A stretch of 64,000 nucleotides of DNA from Anderseniella sp963700885 (GTDB taxonomy: Bacteria; Pseudomonadota; Alphaproteobacteria; Rhizobiales; Aestuariivirgaceae). This document shows positions 1 through 9,311 of the stretch, one piece after another; the stretch's first letter is position 1, and each line of letters starts with the position of its first letter. The position numbers and the translations under genes were made by a program. The DNA lies in the NCBI GenBank assembly GCA_963700885.1, contig CAVOZJ010000032.1, positions 1-64,000 on the forward strand, given 5' to 3'. Below the pieces are notes generated by a model, which searched no databases, had not been told where the DNA came from, and was given only the letters and a program-made list of their open reading frames with translations.

Positions 1-1
1 T

Positions 2-115
2 GAGGCCACCGAGACCAGGGCGCGCGATCTGGGGGCAGACAGTTTCCTGACCAAGCCGATAGATTTCTTGCGTCTCAAGAAGGACTTGCCGCTGCTGCTT
101 GGAGGTGATCCGTGA
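2..115 (+). CDS. Response regulator receiver domain, 3' end only
   Basis: Only the last 37 codons lie in the window. The visible peptide contains the end of a CheY-like receiver domain, with the conserved Lys-Pro after beta strand 5 (GADSFLTKPIDF). The TGA stop overlaps the GTG start of the next receiver-containing gene, so the two are translationally coupled and probably belong to one phosphorelay operon. The output domain, if any, cannot be seen. Confidence 0.75.
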   Translation, partial: EATETRARDLGADSFLTKPIDFLRLKKDLPLLLGGDP

Positions 116-1363
116 GTGCGATGCGTATACTTGTTGTTGACGATGAGCCCGATGTCGAGGCCCTGATCACGCAAAAGTTCCGCCGGCAGGTCCGCAAGGG
201 CGAGATGGATTTCTGTTTTGCCTCTGACGGGCAACAGGCACTGGACGTGCTGGACGGTGATGCTGAAATAGACATGGTACTGTCAGACATCAATATGCCG
301 AACATGGATGGCCTGACCCTGCTGGACAGGCTCAATGATCTGCATGCGGACCTGAAAACCGTTATCGTTTCAGCATACGGCGACATGACGAATATCAGGA
401 CTGCCATGAAATCGCGGTGCATTCGATTTCATCACCAAGCCGATCGAATTCGAGGACCTTGAAAAAACCATTGCCAAGACGCTGCTGCACCTCACCATGT
501 TCCGGGGTTTGAAGGTCCAGAAAGCCCAGGCCGAGCGGGCGCATGCGACCCTGTCACGATACTTCTCACCCAGCGTGGTGGAGACGCTGCTTGAGAACCC
601 GGACTGTCTGAGCCCGGGTGGCGAGAGGCGTGTCGCGACATTTCTGTTTACCGATCTTGCAGATTTTACACCGCTGGTGGAGGCGTCCGGTTCCGATCTG
701 ATCGTTGACCTGTTGAATGCCTATCTTGACGGGGTGACGGAGGTTGTCTTTGCCCATGGTGGCACAGTCATGAAGATTGTCGGTGACTCAGTGCATGCGA
801 TTTTTGGTGCACCCGCCGATCATCCGGACCATGCTGCCCAGGCGGTAGACTGTGCGTTGGCCATCGATGCTTTTGCCTCGCGATTTCAGGACGAAATGAA
901 GTCCGGGGGTGTTGACCTGGGCATCACCAGAATAGGTGTCAACTCCGGCGCAGCGGTTATCGGCAATTTCGGCGGAGCGAACTTCTTTGATTACACCGCC
1001 TATGGCGATGTGGTGAATATTGCAGCCCGGCTGGAGCAGGCCAACAAGATTGTCGGGAGCCGGATCTGTATCGGTCAGGCCACCGTTGACCTCATTTCCG
1101 GCTTCAGGGGCCGGGTGATTGGCAACCTGCTGTTGAAAGGAAAGTCGTCAAGCTTGCGCTGCTATGAGCCGCTGACCGGCAAAGAGGCGACAGCGGCTGG
1201 TTACAATGAGGCTTTTGAGTTGCTGGAGGCCGGCGATGCCAAGGCAAAGCAGGCGTTCGCGGCATTGGTCGGACGGGATGAAGAAGATCCGCTGGCGATG
1301 TTCCATCTCGGCCGGCTCCTGTCAGGAAAGGCGGGCACCGAGATTGAAATGGGCGGCAACTGA
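112..1363 (+). CDS. Receiver domain fused to class III adenylate/guanylate cyclase, frameshifted
   Basis: Corrected length is 416 residues. Residues 1-120 are a receiver domain with acidic pocket D10-D11, phospho-acceptor D59 (SDINMPNMDG) and the K109-P110 signature. After a short linker, residues about 170-330 form a class III nucleotidyl cyclase: metal aspartates in FTDLADFT (D181) and KIVGDSVHAIFG (D225), and the transition-state pair N302/R306 in DVVNIAARLE. The Lys before IVGD fits ATP as substrate. The role is phosphorylation-controlled production of cAMP (or cGMP). The reading frame breaks at the AAA run 409-411: removing one A gives TAMNRGAFDFITKP, a textbook receiver sequence, so the open frames 112-462 and 497-1363 are one gene. 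The break is probably a sequencing insertion. The GTG start overlaps the upstream stop. Confidence 0.85.
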
Positions 1364-1580
1364 AGAAGCCTGGGCATCATGGAACCCGGATGAACCTGCT
1401 GATCGATCATGGAAAATGGTGCCGGTGATGTGACGGTTCAACCGGCGACTACGACAGACGCAATCATCGCAGAAACTTGTATGGCCCAGTCGAAGCGGCG
1501 AGGAGGTCCGCAACGCGCCTGCGCGAGTGAACCGCAATGATCCCACGAAATGGGATGCTGTTACTGAGATTTGGTGTTGA

Positions 1581-3164
1581 CTATTCAGGAAGTCCGGCAA
1601 TTCGCAGGCCATCAGCCCATCTTCTGGCGTCGCAAGACCGCTGGAACGGAAACAGGTCATCGAGTTCGCAAATGCGCATCCCGGGCTCAATCTGAAGCAG
1701 CCGGATGGCAATTGCTCTGGCCTCGTTTACCTGACCGGACAACGCGCCGCTGGCGGCTGCTGCACACATTGAAATAACAAAGTTGGGCCGGTCCCGCACG
1801 GCAGCCTGGGCCCAGGAGAATGCATCCGTGTAACGTTCTGCCAGGAATTGCGAATACGCCGTTGCCGTTTTCATGAAGAACAGCACTTCTGGATCGTTTG
1901 GGCTGAGGCGGATTGCATGTGCGCCACGTTCGGCCGCAAGTTCGTGTTCACCTTGCCAGATTTTGACCCAGCTTCCGAACGACCAGGCCCAAGCGAGGTT
2001 TGAGTTGAGCGCCAGTGCCCTGTCGACCAGACCACTGCCGTCCTCGACGTTGCCAACTACATACGCCAGCACGATTCCAGCCATACAAAGTGCAACGGCG
2101 TCATCAGCCCCCAGTTTGGCAGCCATCCTAGCCAAACGCTCGGCTTCTGCCGTTTCGCGCTTGCGGTCAGTCATCCAGCCGCAGGATTTGCGCTGAGAAT
2201 AGCACCGTGCAGCCAGGCCATAAGCGGCAGCAAACTCCGGATCAAGATCAATCGCCCGAAGCAGGTCGCCTAGCGCTTCATCGTTTGCAGCACTCGTCCA
2301 ACGGTGAACATTCGCCATGCCACGCAGATAGTAATCGTAAGCGTCGAGACTTTCGGTCGGCTTGCGGCGCGCGCGGATGATTTCAGCCTCACCGAGACGA
2401 GGGGCAATGGCGCCTACAACGCTTTCCGCTATATGATCCTGTAGCTCGAATACGTTGCTTATCCTGCCTTCAAACCGGTTGGCCCACAGATTACTGCCGG
2501 TCGAGGTATCCAGCAGTCGCCCTGAAATCCGCAGGAGACCCGACGACATCCGAACGCTTCCTTCGAGCACATATCGCGCACCAAGTTCGCGGCCGATCTG
2601 GCGAACGTCAACAGATTTGCCCTTGTAGACGAAGCTCGAGTTTCGCGCTATAACTGACAACCAGCGCATGTTCGACAGGGCAGTGATGATTTCTTCAACC
2701 ATGCCATCTGCAAAATACTCCTGGTCAGGATCACCACTAAGATTGGAAAACGGCAGAACTGCAATAGTTGGCCGGTTATCCAGTGCCGAATGATACTCCT
2801 TTTTCAGAATGCTGGAGGCATGTTCATCCGATGCATTTGTCGTCGCATGGTTTTGCTCACGCACCTCGCCGACAAAGCGGACACCCTTGCGCGAATGGGT
2901 TTTTATGAACCGTTGCGTATCGCCACTGTCACCAATTGCCAGCCGGACAGCGTTGATTCGGGTCGAGAGTGCAGACGGCGACACGATGCGGCCGCCCCAC
3001 ACAACTGAAAGCATCTCATCCTTGCTTACTACGTGATCACGGTTGCGGATGAGATAGGTCAGTAAATCGAAAACCTGTGGCTCCAGCCTGACAATTCCCT
3101 GCGGACCGCTAAGCTCGCGCCGTTGTGTATCGAGAGTAAATTCATCAAACAAAAACAGCATCAT
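1581..3164 (-). CDS. Winged-helix transcriptional regulator with TolB-like and TPR regions
   Basis: A 527-residue protein from the ATG at 3164; a TTG start further upstream would add an uncharacteristic peptide. Residues 1-100 are an OmpR/PhoB-type winged helix (VFDLLTYLIRNRDHVVSKDE, then a recognition region ending in KGVRFVGEV). Residues about 130-290 match the TolB-like domain that often follows such a helix (TIAVLPFSNLSGDPDQEYFADG, ARYVLEGSVR). The remainder is alpha-helical with tetratricopeptide-like repeats. No transmembrane helix is visible, unlike CadC or ToxR, so it is probably cytoplasmic. It is divergent from the flavin monooxygenase at 3342, its likely target. A second, shorter member lies at 10402-11352 in a similar setting. 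Confidence 0.85.
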   Translation of the reverse strand: MMLFLFDEFTLDTQRRELSGPQGIVRLEPQVFDLLTYLIRNRDHVVSKDEMLSVVWGGRIVSPSALSTRINAVRLAIGDSGDTQRFIKTHSRKGVRFVGEVREQNHATTNASDEHASSILKKEYHSALDNRPTIAVLPFSNLSGDPDQEYFADGMVEEIITALSNMRWLSVIARNSSFVYKGKSVDVRQIGRELGARYVLEGSVRMSSGLLRISGRLLDTSTGSNLWANRFEGRISNVFELQDHIAESVVGAIAPRLGEAEIIRARRKPTESLDAYDYYLRGMANVHRWTSAANDEALGDLLRAIDLDPEFAAAYGLAARCYSQRKSCGWMTDRKRETAEAERLARMAAKLGADDAVALCMAGIVLAYVVGNVEDGSGLVDRALALNSNLAWAWSFGSWVKIWQGEHELAAERGAHAIRLSPNDPEVLFFMKTATAYSQFLAERYTDAFSWAQAAVRDRPNFVISMCAAAASGALSGQVNEARAIAIRLLQIEPGMRICELDDLFPFQRSCDARRWADGLRIAGLPE

Positions 3165-3341
3165 AGATATCGTTTGGACATGTGCCGAGGCAGGAGTGGG
3201 CAAGCCTATCACGCAACCGGCAAAACAAAAATGGACATTCTCCTGATCAAAAATGGCGTCGTTCTTAAAGCCACGGGGCAATTGACCGAGTAATCTGGGT
3301 AAATTCGATTACGCGGCCATGATGCCTGATGGACGGTTCAA

Positions 3342-5108
3342 ATGTTAAGTTTAACGCAGGATGCAGCGGCACTTTCCGAAAATTGGCTTGTCCGATTCGA
3401 GGCATTGCTCAGGGATGACGAAGGCGTGCTGGCCTGCGACCTGTTTCACGAGGACAGCCACTGGCGCGACTTGCTGGCGCTGACCTGGGATATCACTACG
3501 CTAAACGGCCGGAACGGCATACTTGATCGCCTGCAGGAAAACGCCAAGCGCATGTCGGCCGCAAACTTCTCTTGTGCTCATGATCGTACGCAACCCCGCA
3601 GGATAGAGCGCGCAGGTACAGTGACAATTGAGGCAATCTTCAGGTTCCGGACTACGGTCGGCAATTGCTCGGGTCTGGTCAGGTTGACTCAGGATGTGTC
3701 GAACGCCGGCCCATACAAGGCATGGACTCTGTTTACCGCACTCGATGACCTGAGCGGATGCGACGAACGCGGGAAGCAGAAACAACCACCATGCGGGAAT
3801 TGTGCCCGGGATTTCCACGGGCCAAATTGGCTGGACAACAGAAAGAAGGCATTGGCATACGCCGACCGGGACCCCGCCGTTATCGTTGTTGGCGCCGGGC
3901 AGGCCGGACTTTCGATCGCCGCTCACCTGACACAATTGCAGGTAGATACGCTGGTTGTAGACCGCGAAGACCGCATCGGTGACAACTGGCGCAAACGCTA
4001 CCATGCACTGACTTTGCACAACCGGACGCAAGTAAATCATCTTCCCTTTATGCCGTTCCCGGCGAGCTGGCCGGCTTTTATTCCTAAGGACAAGCTCGCC
4101 GGATGGCTGGAGGCTTATGCACAGAGCATGGAATTGAATTGCTGGACCGGAACTGAATTCGCGAGTGGCTGTTATGACAAGAACAAGGACAGATGGACAA
4201 TTTCGTTGCGCCGGAAAGATGGCAGTATCAGGATTGTTCACCCGCGGCACGTGGTCATGGCGACAGGCGTCAGTGGCATTCCGAACTGGCCTGACATACC
4301 TACGCTGCAGAATTTCCGGGGAAGGGTCGTCCATGCCAGCCAGTATGAAGACAGTGAAGCGTTAGACGGTCAAAAGGCCATCGTGATTGGAACCGGGAAC
4401 AGTGGCCATGACATTGCGCAGGATCTTTATTCGGCTGGGGCAAGCGTCACACTGGTTCAACGCAGTCCTACACTGATTGTGAACATAGAGCCGAGTGCAC
4501 AACTGCCCTATGCACTTTATGATGAAGGCTCGACCGTGGAGGATTGTGATCTGATTGCAGCATCTATTCCGCTCAAACTGTCTCGCAAAAGCCACCAGGC
4601 GTTCACCAGGAAGGCAAGCAATTTGGACAAACGGCTTCTTGACGGACTGGTACGCAGGGGGTTCAAGCTTGATTTTGGCGAAGATGGCACCGGTTGGCAG
4701 TTCAAGTATCTTTCCCGGGGTGGTGGATACTACTTCAACGTCGGGTGCTCTGATCTCATCGTTGAAGGAAAAATCCGGCTTGAGCAGTGGTCAAGTATAG
4801 ACAGTTTCGTTCCGGACGGGGCTAAGCTTAACTGTGGCGGAACACTCAATGCTGACCTGATTGTGCTGGCAACCGGATACAAGGGTCAGGAACACCTGGT
4901 TAGAAAGCTTCTTGGTGACGATGTAGCAGATACGGTTGGTCCAATCTGGGGATTTGGCGACAACGATGAACTGCGAAACATGTACACGCGCACCGGCCAA
5001 ACAGGTCTCTGGTTTATTGCCGGTAGTCTAGCCCAGTGCCGTATCTATTCAAAGTATCTGGGTCTGCAGATCAAGGCCAGTGAACTGGGTGTGATATCAG
5101 GTGCATGA
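3342..5108 (+). CDS. Flavin-containing monooxygenase with N-terminal SnoaL-like extension
   Basis: 588 residues. The first 120 or so residues resemble a SnoaL/NTF2-like fold. The rest is an FMO/YUCCA-type enzyme: FAD-binding GAGQAGL near residue 184, the FMO fingerprint F-x-G-x3-H-x3-Y (FRGRVVHASQY) near 326, and NADPH-binding GTGNSGHDIA near 348. A C-terminal ATGY motif (VLATGYKGQ) is also present. These enzymes oxygenate nucleophilic N or S atoms or perform Baeyer-Villiger reactions using NADPH and O2; the substrate cannot be read from sequence. The divergent winged-helix/TolB regulator upstream probably controls it. The stop codon lies inside a 49-bp perfect palindrome (5096-5144) that may act as terminator. 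Confidence 0.88.
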   Translation: MLSLTQDAAALSENWLVRFEALLRDDEGVLACDLFHEDSHWRDLLALTWDITTLNGRNGILDRLQENAKRMSAANFSCAHDRTQPRRIERAGTVTIEAIFRFRTTVGNCSGLVRLTQDVSNAGPYKAWTLFTALDDLSGCDERGKQKQPPCGNCARDFHGPNWLDNRKKALAYADRDPAVIVVGAGQAGLSIAAHLTQLQVDTLVVDREDRIGDNWRKRYHALTLHNRTQVNHLPFMPFPASWPAFIPKDKLAGWLEAYAQSMELNCWTGTEFASGCYDKNKDRWTISLRRKDGSIRIVHPRHVVMATGVSGIPNWPDIPTLQNFRGRVVHASQYEDSEALDGQKAIVIGTGNSGHDIAQDLYSAGASVTLVQRSPTLIVNIEPSAQLPYALYDEGSTVEDCDLIAASIPLKLSRKSHQAFTRKASNLDKRLLDGLVRRGFKLDFGEDGTGWQFKYLSRGGGYYFNVGCSDLIVEGKIRLEQWSSIDSFVPDGAKLNCGGTLNADLIVLATGYKGQEHLVRKLLGDDVADTVGPIWGFGDNDELRNMYTRTGQTGLWFIAGSLAQCRIYSKYLGLQIKASELGVISGA

Positions 5109-5144
5109 CTTTTGGTTGAATCAACCAAAAGTCATGCACCTGAT
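5096..5144. repeat. 49-bp perfect palindrome at the end of the monooxygenase gene
   Basis: Two 24-base arms (5096-5119 and 5121-5144) are exact reverse complements around a single A at 5120; the centre reads TTTTGGTTGAATCAACCAAAA. It includes the last codons and stop of the upstream gene. As RNA it would form a very stable hairpin, so it probably terminates or protects the transcript. Related shorter palindromes with a CAT/TTTTGA-TCAAAA core occur at 30031-30064 and 40950-40980, also downstream of genes. Confidence 0.85.
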
Positions 5145-5253
5145 CGCTTCCGAAGTGATAGGATGACTTTATGTTTTCAGGAGAACCAATGTTCCACTCG
5201 GTGGATGGGTTGAGCTGTGGCAGGGATAGTTGTTGATGAACAATTTCCGAATT

Positions 5254-6129
5254 TCATTCTGCCGCCACGGCGGTCGTCAGCTGGCACATGGCACCGGCGA
5301 TGTGACAGGCCAGGCTGTCAATGGCGTCATTGGACTTTGATGACCTGATCAGGCCGACGTCGAACAATCCCAGCGGCGGGAAACCTTCTGTCTCCGTCAG
5401 AATACGCATGCCGGGGCGCAAGCAGATTTCCGGAATGGCGGCAATGGCGAGCCCTGCGAGTACGGCAGACGTAATCGCAACCGAATTGGAACTGGCATAG
5501 GCGAGACGATAGGGGCGCCCGATGGTTTGCAGCCCGTCGAGCGCCATTTGTCGCCACGCGCAACCAAAATGGGACAGTGCCACCGGCAGGGTTTCGCTGC
5601 GATGAACAGAATGCCGGGCCGACGTCACCCACAATAATCGCTCCGACCGTATCACCTGCGCGTTGGCTATATCGCATTCGCAGGTGATCATGGCCAGGTC
5701 CAGATCGCCGGTCTTCACCTTTTCCACCATTGTGCGGCTGAGTTGGCACTCGACGTCCACCTGCACTTTCGAATTGGTGCGTGCAAAACGGGCCAGCACG
5801 TCCGGCAATATCCGGTCCGCATAATCATCCGGCGTGCCAAAGCGTACATTCCCGGCAATCTCCGGTTTGGTGAAAACCGTCATTGCCTCGTCGTTCAGCT
5901 GGATCATTCGCCTGGCGTAGTCCAGCATCAACTGCCCATCAGTTGTAAGTGAATTGGTGCGGCCCACACGCGATATCAGCGGCTTTCCTGCAAGCTCCTC
6001 CAGGCGTTTGACCTGCATGGAAACGGCTGACTGGGTACGCCCGACCTCCTCTGCGGTCCGGGTAAAGTTTCCGGTTTCCGCCAGTATGGCGAAGGTCTTG
6101 AGCAGGTCGATATCCAGATTGGGCACCAT
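5254..6129 (-). CDS. LysR-family transcriptional regulator
   Basis: 291 residues. N-terminal helix-turn-helix at about 6-65 (LLKTFAILAETGNFTRTAEE, then QSAVSMQVKRLE) followed by a type 2 periplasmic-binding-like effector domain (about 95-285). A LysR protein usually regulates a divergently transcribed neighbour. Here that is the DUF1127 gene at 6304, and the 174-bp intergenic region probably carries its binding sites. The effector is unknown. Confidence 0.92.
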   Translation of the reverse strand: MVPNLDIDLLKTFAILAETGNFTRTAEEVGRTQSAVSMQVKRLEELAGKPLISRVGRTNSLTTDGQLMLDYARRMIQLNDEAMTVFTKPEIAGNVRFGTPDDYADRILPDVLARFARTNSKVQVDVECQLSRTMVEKVKTGDLDLAMITCECDIANAQVIRSERLLWVTSARHSVHRSETLPVALSHFGCAWRQMALDGLQTIGRPYRLAYASSNSVAITSAVLAGLAIAAIPEICLRPGMRILTETEGFPPLGLFDVGLIRSSKSNDAIDSLACHIAGAMCQLTTAVAAE

Positions 6130-6303
6130 GCTGGAATTCCATCAAAATTGTTGATGATGACGATAAATACTATTCGTTAGACTGATGGACAGTCAAGCCT
6201 CATATTGCAGGCAGTCAAAACGACTGGCAATTCCCGCGGCACCGAGGCGGGACACCCGCGAAGGACCGTAGACCCGGTTTTCCGCCAACAGGAGATTAGT
6301 GTC

Positions 6304-6552
6304 ATGACTGATTGCACCGTTCAACAGGTTCGCCCCGCCGTTTCGGGGTTTTCACTTTCCACACTGCTGCGCAACTGGCGAGCCCGTTCAAGGGTTCGGG
6401 CCCTGCATGATCTGGATGACCGGATGCTGGCTGATATCGGGGTTCGGCGTGAGGAAGTCATCTGGGCATCCTACCTGCCGCTGACCACCAATGCGGCACT
6501 GGAACTGGAAAACGCAGCTTTTCGCCGCCGCAGGAAAACCGGGTTCAGTTAA
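6304..6552 (+). CDS. DUF1127 (YjiS-like) small protein
   Basis: 82 residues. The ATG at 6304 is preceded by a good ribosome binding site (CAGGAGATTAGTGTC); an earlier in-frame start lacks one. The DUF1127 core is in the middle: RVRALHDLDDRMLADIGVRR followed by a Glu-Glu-Val. Proteins of this family are small, basic and arginine-rich; in alphaproteobacteria some have been linked to RNA turnover or stress responses. It is divergent from the LysR gene and ends before a strong hairpin terminator. A paralogue is at 12299-12568. Confidence 0.82.
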   Translation: MTDCTVQQVRPAVSGFSLSTLLRNWRARSRVRALHDLDDRMLADIGVRREEVIWASYLPLTTNAALELENAAFRRRRKTGFS

Positions 6553-6600
6553 CTTCGCGACAGGCTGTGCACCTTTGAATGTGAACAGCTGACCCACCCC

Positions 6601-6639
6601 TGAAAATGCCGGGCACATCGCCAGTTCCCGGCATTTTCA
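6601..6639. terminator. Strong hairpin terminator after the DUF1127 gene
   Basis: A 13-base stem (TGAAAATGCCGGG with its exact complement CCCGGCATTTTCA) flanks a 13-base loop. The A/T-rich outer part lets it work in either direction. The rest of the 323-bp gap (6553-6875) shows no gene. Confidence 0.75.
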
Positions 6640-6875
6640 CGCCCTATGCAATACGGGCGAAATGTGCCGCGAAAAGACATCTGCCGCTGAACCTGATTGC
6701 GCCAACAGCTGCAGTATCAGTAGCGGTCAACGGAAACTGGCAGACTCGCTGACGGCATCATTTGCAAGCTGTTAACCTGTTTTCGCAAATTATGCGGGTT
6801 GATTGACCCCTCATTCAGAGTCCGTACCATACCCTCCGGTGCTGATAAGATCCTGCACTTGAGAACGCTGCCACC

Positions 6876-7730
6876 ATGCAATTTGATATCGTCAAACCAC
6901 TGGATTCCGCGTTGCCGCCAATGCGGTTTGATACCGCGCCCGACATCCCGATTGATCGACTGGGCACGGCGATCAGCGATCAGCACATTGTACCGTTTTT
7001 TCAGCCTATTGTTGATTTGCGGAGCGGTCAGACCGTAAGTTGCGAGGTGCTCGCCCGCTGGGAGGACGGCAGTCTCGGTCCGGTTTCGCCGGAGACTTTC
7101 ATACCGATGGCAGAACAGGCCGGCCTTCTGGACGATCTGATGACTTCGGTGTTGCGGCCAGTCGCCAATGTAATGCGCCGTATTGACCCATCGATCTCGA
7201 TGGCGGTGAACTTTTCTCCCAGCCAGTTGAACGACCCCTGGTTTGCCGCGCGAATGTTCGGCTATCTTCACAGGTCCGGTTTGCAGCCAGGCCGGCTTGT
7301 CGTGGAGATTACAGAAGGCGTCCTGATCGAGGATTTTCCTGCCGTCTGCAGAATGGTGCAGTCACTGCGCGCTCAGGGCATACGCTTTGCACTGGATGAT
7401 TTCGGAACGGGATATTCAAATCTTTCCTACCTGTGTTCACTGGATGTGGATTCTGTAAAGATTGACCGCAGCTTTATTGACAATCTCGATCATGCCTCGA
7501 CCAATCGCAGGATAATTCAGGCTGTTGCGGGGCTTGGTGCCGGTCTGGGTTTCCCGGTTGTTGCCGAGGGTATTGAGACAGCCAGCCACGCTGCTGAACT
7601 GGCCGAACTCGGTTGCGACAGAGGACAGGGTTTCCTGTATGCCAAGCCCATGAGCGGTGCAGATTTCATTCGACACCTAGACAATGGTGTCTGTCTTTCA
7701 TCGCCACAAAAGGTGGCCATCGCCGGCTGA
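6876..7730 (+). CDS. EAL-domain cyclic-di-GMP phosphodiesterase
   Basis: 284 residues, essentially a stand-alone EAL domain with a 30-residue N-terminal extension. The signature is present as CEVLAR (EVL variant). The other catalytic elements are intact: N in MAVNFSPSQL, E in VVEITEG, the metal-binding DDFGTGYSNL (about residue 173), K in VKIDRSF, and E in VVAEGIET. It should hydrolyse c-di-GMP to pGpG. No sensor or membrane segment is attached, so regulation would be transcriptional or by partner proteins. Confidence 0.9.
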   Translation: MQFDIVKPLDSALPPMRFDTAPDIPIDRLGTAISDQHIVPFFQPIVDLRSGQTVSCEVLARWEDGSLGPVSPETFIPMAEQAGLLDDLMTSVLRPVANVMRRIDPSISMAVNFSPSQLNDPWFAARMFGYLHRSGLQPGRLVVEITEGVLIEDFPAVCRMVQSLRAQGIRFALDDFGTGYSNLSYLCSLDVDSVKIDRSFIDNLDHASTNRRIIQAVAGLGAGLGFPVVAEGIETASHAAELAELGCDRGQGFLYAKPMSGADFIRHLDNGVCLSSPQKVAIAG

Positions 7731-7889
7731 GTGAACGGCCTGGAAGAAACACCACCCTCAAACCAACCAGTTGATGTAACAAATCTGGCACAAGCAAACT
7801 GCCTGAGAAGCCATGGGGCAGGTCTGTATCTGGCCACTAACTTCTCCACGCCTGAGCGGGCCAGACCGAATACGTGGGAACCTGAAAGG

Positions 7890-8318
7890 CTACTCGGGCA
7901 CGCTTTCACCGCTGCCGCCCAGTTCGGACGGGAAATCCTTCAACTTTGGCAAACCGTCCTTCATGGGCAATACCGTCTCCGCGTAGTTTACGTGAACAGC
8001 GGGCGTGAATGTCTGCCCGGGGATCGTGGCAGCGTAGACATCCATCACACCCCAATGGGGATGGCCGGTCATCAGGTGACCGCCGCACTCGGTGCAATAT
8101 TGACGATCGCTTCGCTCGGTCTTCGCGAAGTGCCCAATGTGCGCTTGTCCGCCCGTAACCTTCACATTTTCGTTCTTGAACAGAATAAAGGCGTTGACCG
8201 GGCCGGCCGACCATGAACGGCAGGATTGACAATGACAGTAACCCATGGCTTCAGGCGCACCGGTCACCTCGATTTGAACCGCGCCGCAAAAGCAAGTTCC
8301 CTTTTGTGTCCTGGACAT
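7890..8318 (-). CDS. GFA-family zinc protein (CENP-V/GFA domain)
   Basis: 142 residues from the ATG at 8318, preceded by GAGGATAG. The zinc ligands of the family are visible: CFCGAV, CHCQSC and YCTECG. The family includes glutathione-dependent formaldehyde-activating enzyme (Gfa), but most members have no proven activity, so formaldehyde metabolism is only a possibility. It probably follows the hypothetical gene at 8516 in one minus-strand transcript. Confidence 0.85.
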   Translation of the reverse strand: MSRTQKGTCFCGAVQIEVTGAPEAMGYCHCQSCRSWSAGPVNAFILFKNENVKVTGGQAHIGHFAKTERSDRQYCTECGGHLMTGHPHWGVMDVYAATIPGQTFTPAVHVNYAETVLPMKDGLPKLKDFPSELGGSGESVPE

Positions 8319-8515
8319 TTTTCTATCCTCTGTCGTACGTGCAACCGGCATCAGGCGGGCTCTCACGACGAGCGCGAACGATAGCACGGATATCCCCAGA
8401 TCAAAAAAGCATGCCCCACGCGCTGCAACCATACGTATTGTTGCATGGAGTGCGAAGCGGCCAAGGCGACGGTGGACACCCGCAACGGGCCATGACCGGA
8501 GCGCAGAGCCAGTTG

Positions 8516-8842
8516 TCAGCTCTCCACCAGGCCACTTGTCCAGGCCATCGAATGAACCCGGCCGGACCATGGCTGGCCCTTGCCATCAGCATTTGCCTGA
8601 ATCGTGAAGATGATGTCACCGGCATGCTCGGCACTGTCGTCATCGGTGGCATAGCGCCAGGAAGCAACGCGCCCTCCGAAATAAGATGGTTCACCTTTGG
8701 TCTCATGAAGGTAGATCATTCCGCCGATCAACTTGTCAGCACCGTCTTCAGAAATTTCCCAGTATCCCGTTGTGTAGGTTGGATGCTGGACAACGGCGAC
8801 ATTTTCCCGGCCCCTGCATATGAAATGTATACTGTAGGTCAT
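8516..8842 (-). CDS. Hypothetical protein, about 108 residues
   Basis: The ATG at 8842 has a ribosome binding site (GCAGGAGATGG) at good spacing. The product begins MTYSIHFICRGRENV and is a soluble protein with many aromatic residues (YWEISEDG, FGGRVASWRY); no signal peptide or membrane helix. I do not recognise the family with certainty. It lies upstream of, and in line with, the GFA-family gene, with a 197-bp spacer. Confidence 0.6.
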   Translation of the reverse strand: MTYSIHFICRGRENVAVVQHPTYTTGYWEISEDGADKLIGGMIYLHETKGEPSYFGGRVASWRYATDDDSAEHAGDIIFTIQANADGKGQPWSGRVHSMAWTSGLVES

Positions 8843-9311
8843 TGCTGTACCATCTCCTGCAACCCAAACTCCAAATCCGTGACCCACAGCGCACCGCGCC
8901 AGGTTTCATGTAGCCCTCACTTCGGTTCAATCCTGATACCTGGGACCGCTGTCAGTGCTGACAACCGGCAACACTGACAGCATTGAGGCTCCGGCCATTG
9001 ACTGATGTCAAGCACGCAAGCTTCCTGCTTTTCCCACGAAATCATGATTTGACTAAACCTGCCTTTCCGGCACTAGCCACCACAGTACCCGGTGTTGTCA
9101 TCCCAGCCATACTTTACGGACATCAGTTTCATTCTTTGGCGGCCAAGGCATAGGCCAATGACCGCCGGCAGGGTTCTTGAATCGGGTTAGCGCCCATACC
9201 TCACCAACAGACGAGAAATGAAAGCGCTATTCTGGACAGGGCCGAAGTATATGGCCCCGCGCTGGCCAAAAGTGCCGCAGCACGGGGACAACAGCGGTTT
9301 CGGTCTGATTG
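8843..9311. other. Intergenic region with one hairpin, no gene recognised
   Basis: 469 bp. A hairpin with 10-bp arms (GCTGTCAGTG at 8948-8957 and its complement at 8972-8981) lies near the left side. A stretch of minus-strand reading frame around 9075-9210 stays open and has a protein-like composition rich in Trp and Pro, but it has no start codon or ribosome binding site, so it may be a decayed gene end. Confidence 0.5.

Noticed and set aside
3501..4334. Minus-strand open frame of 277 codons within the monooxygenase
   Set aside because: Shadow of the FMO coding sequence without start signals or recognisable domains.
7731..8216. Plus-strand open frame after the EAL gene
   Set aside because: It is antisense to the GFA-family gene whose zinc motifs are intact; composition is that of a shadow frame.
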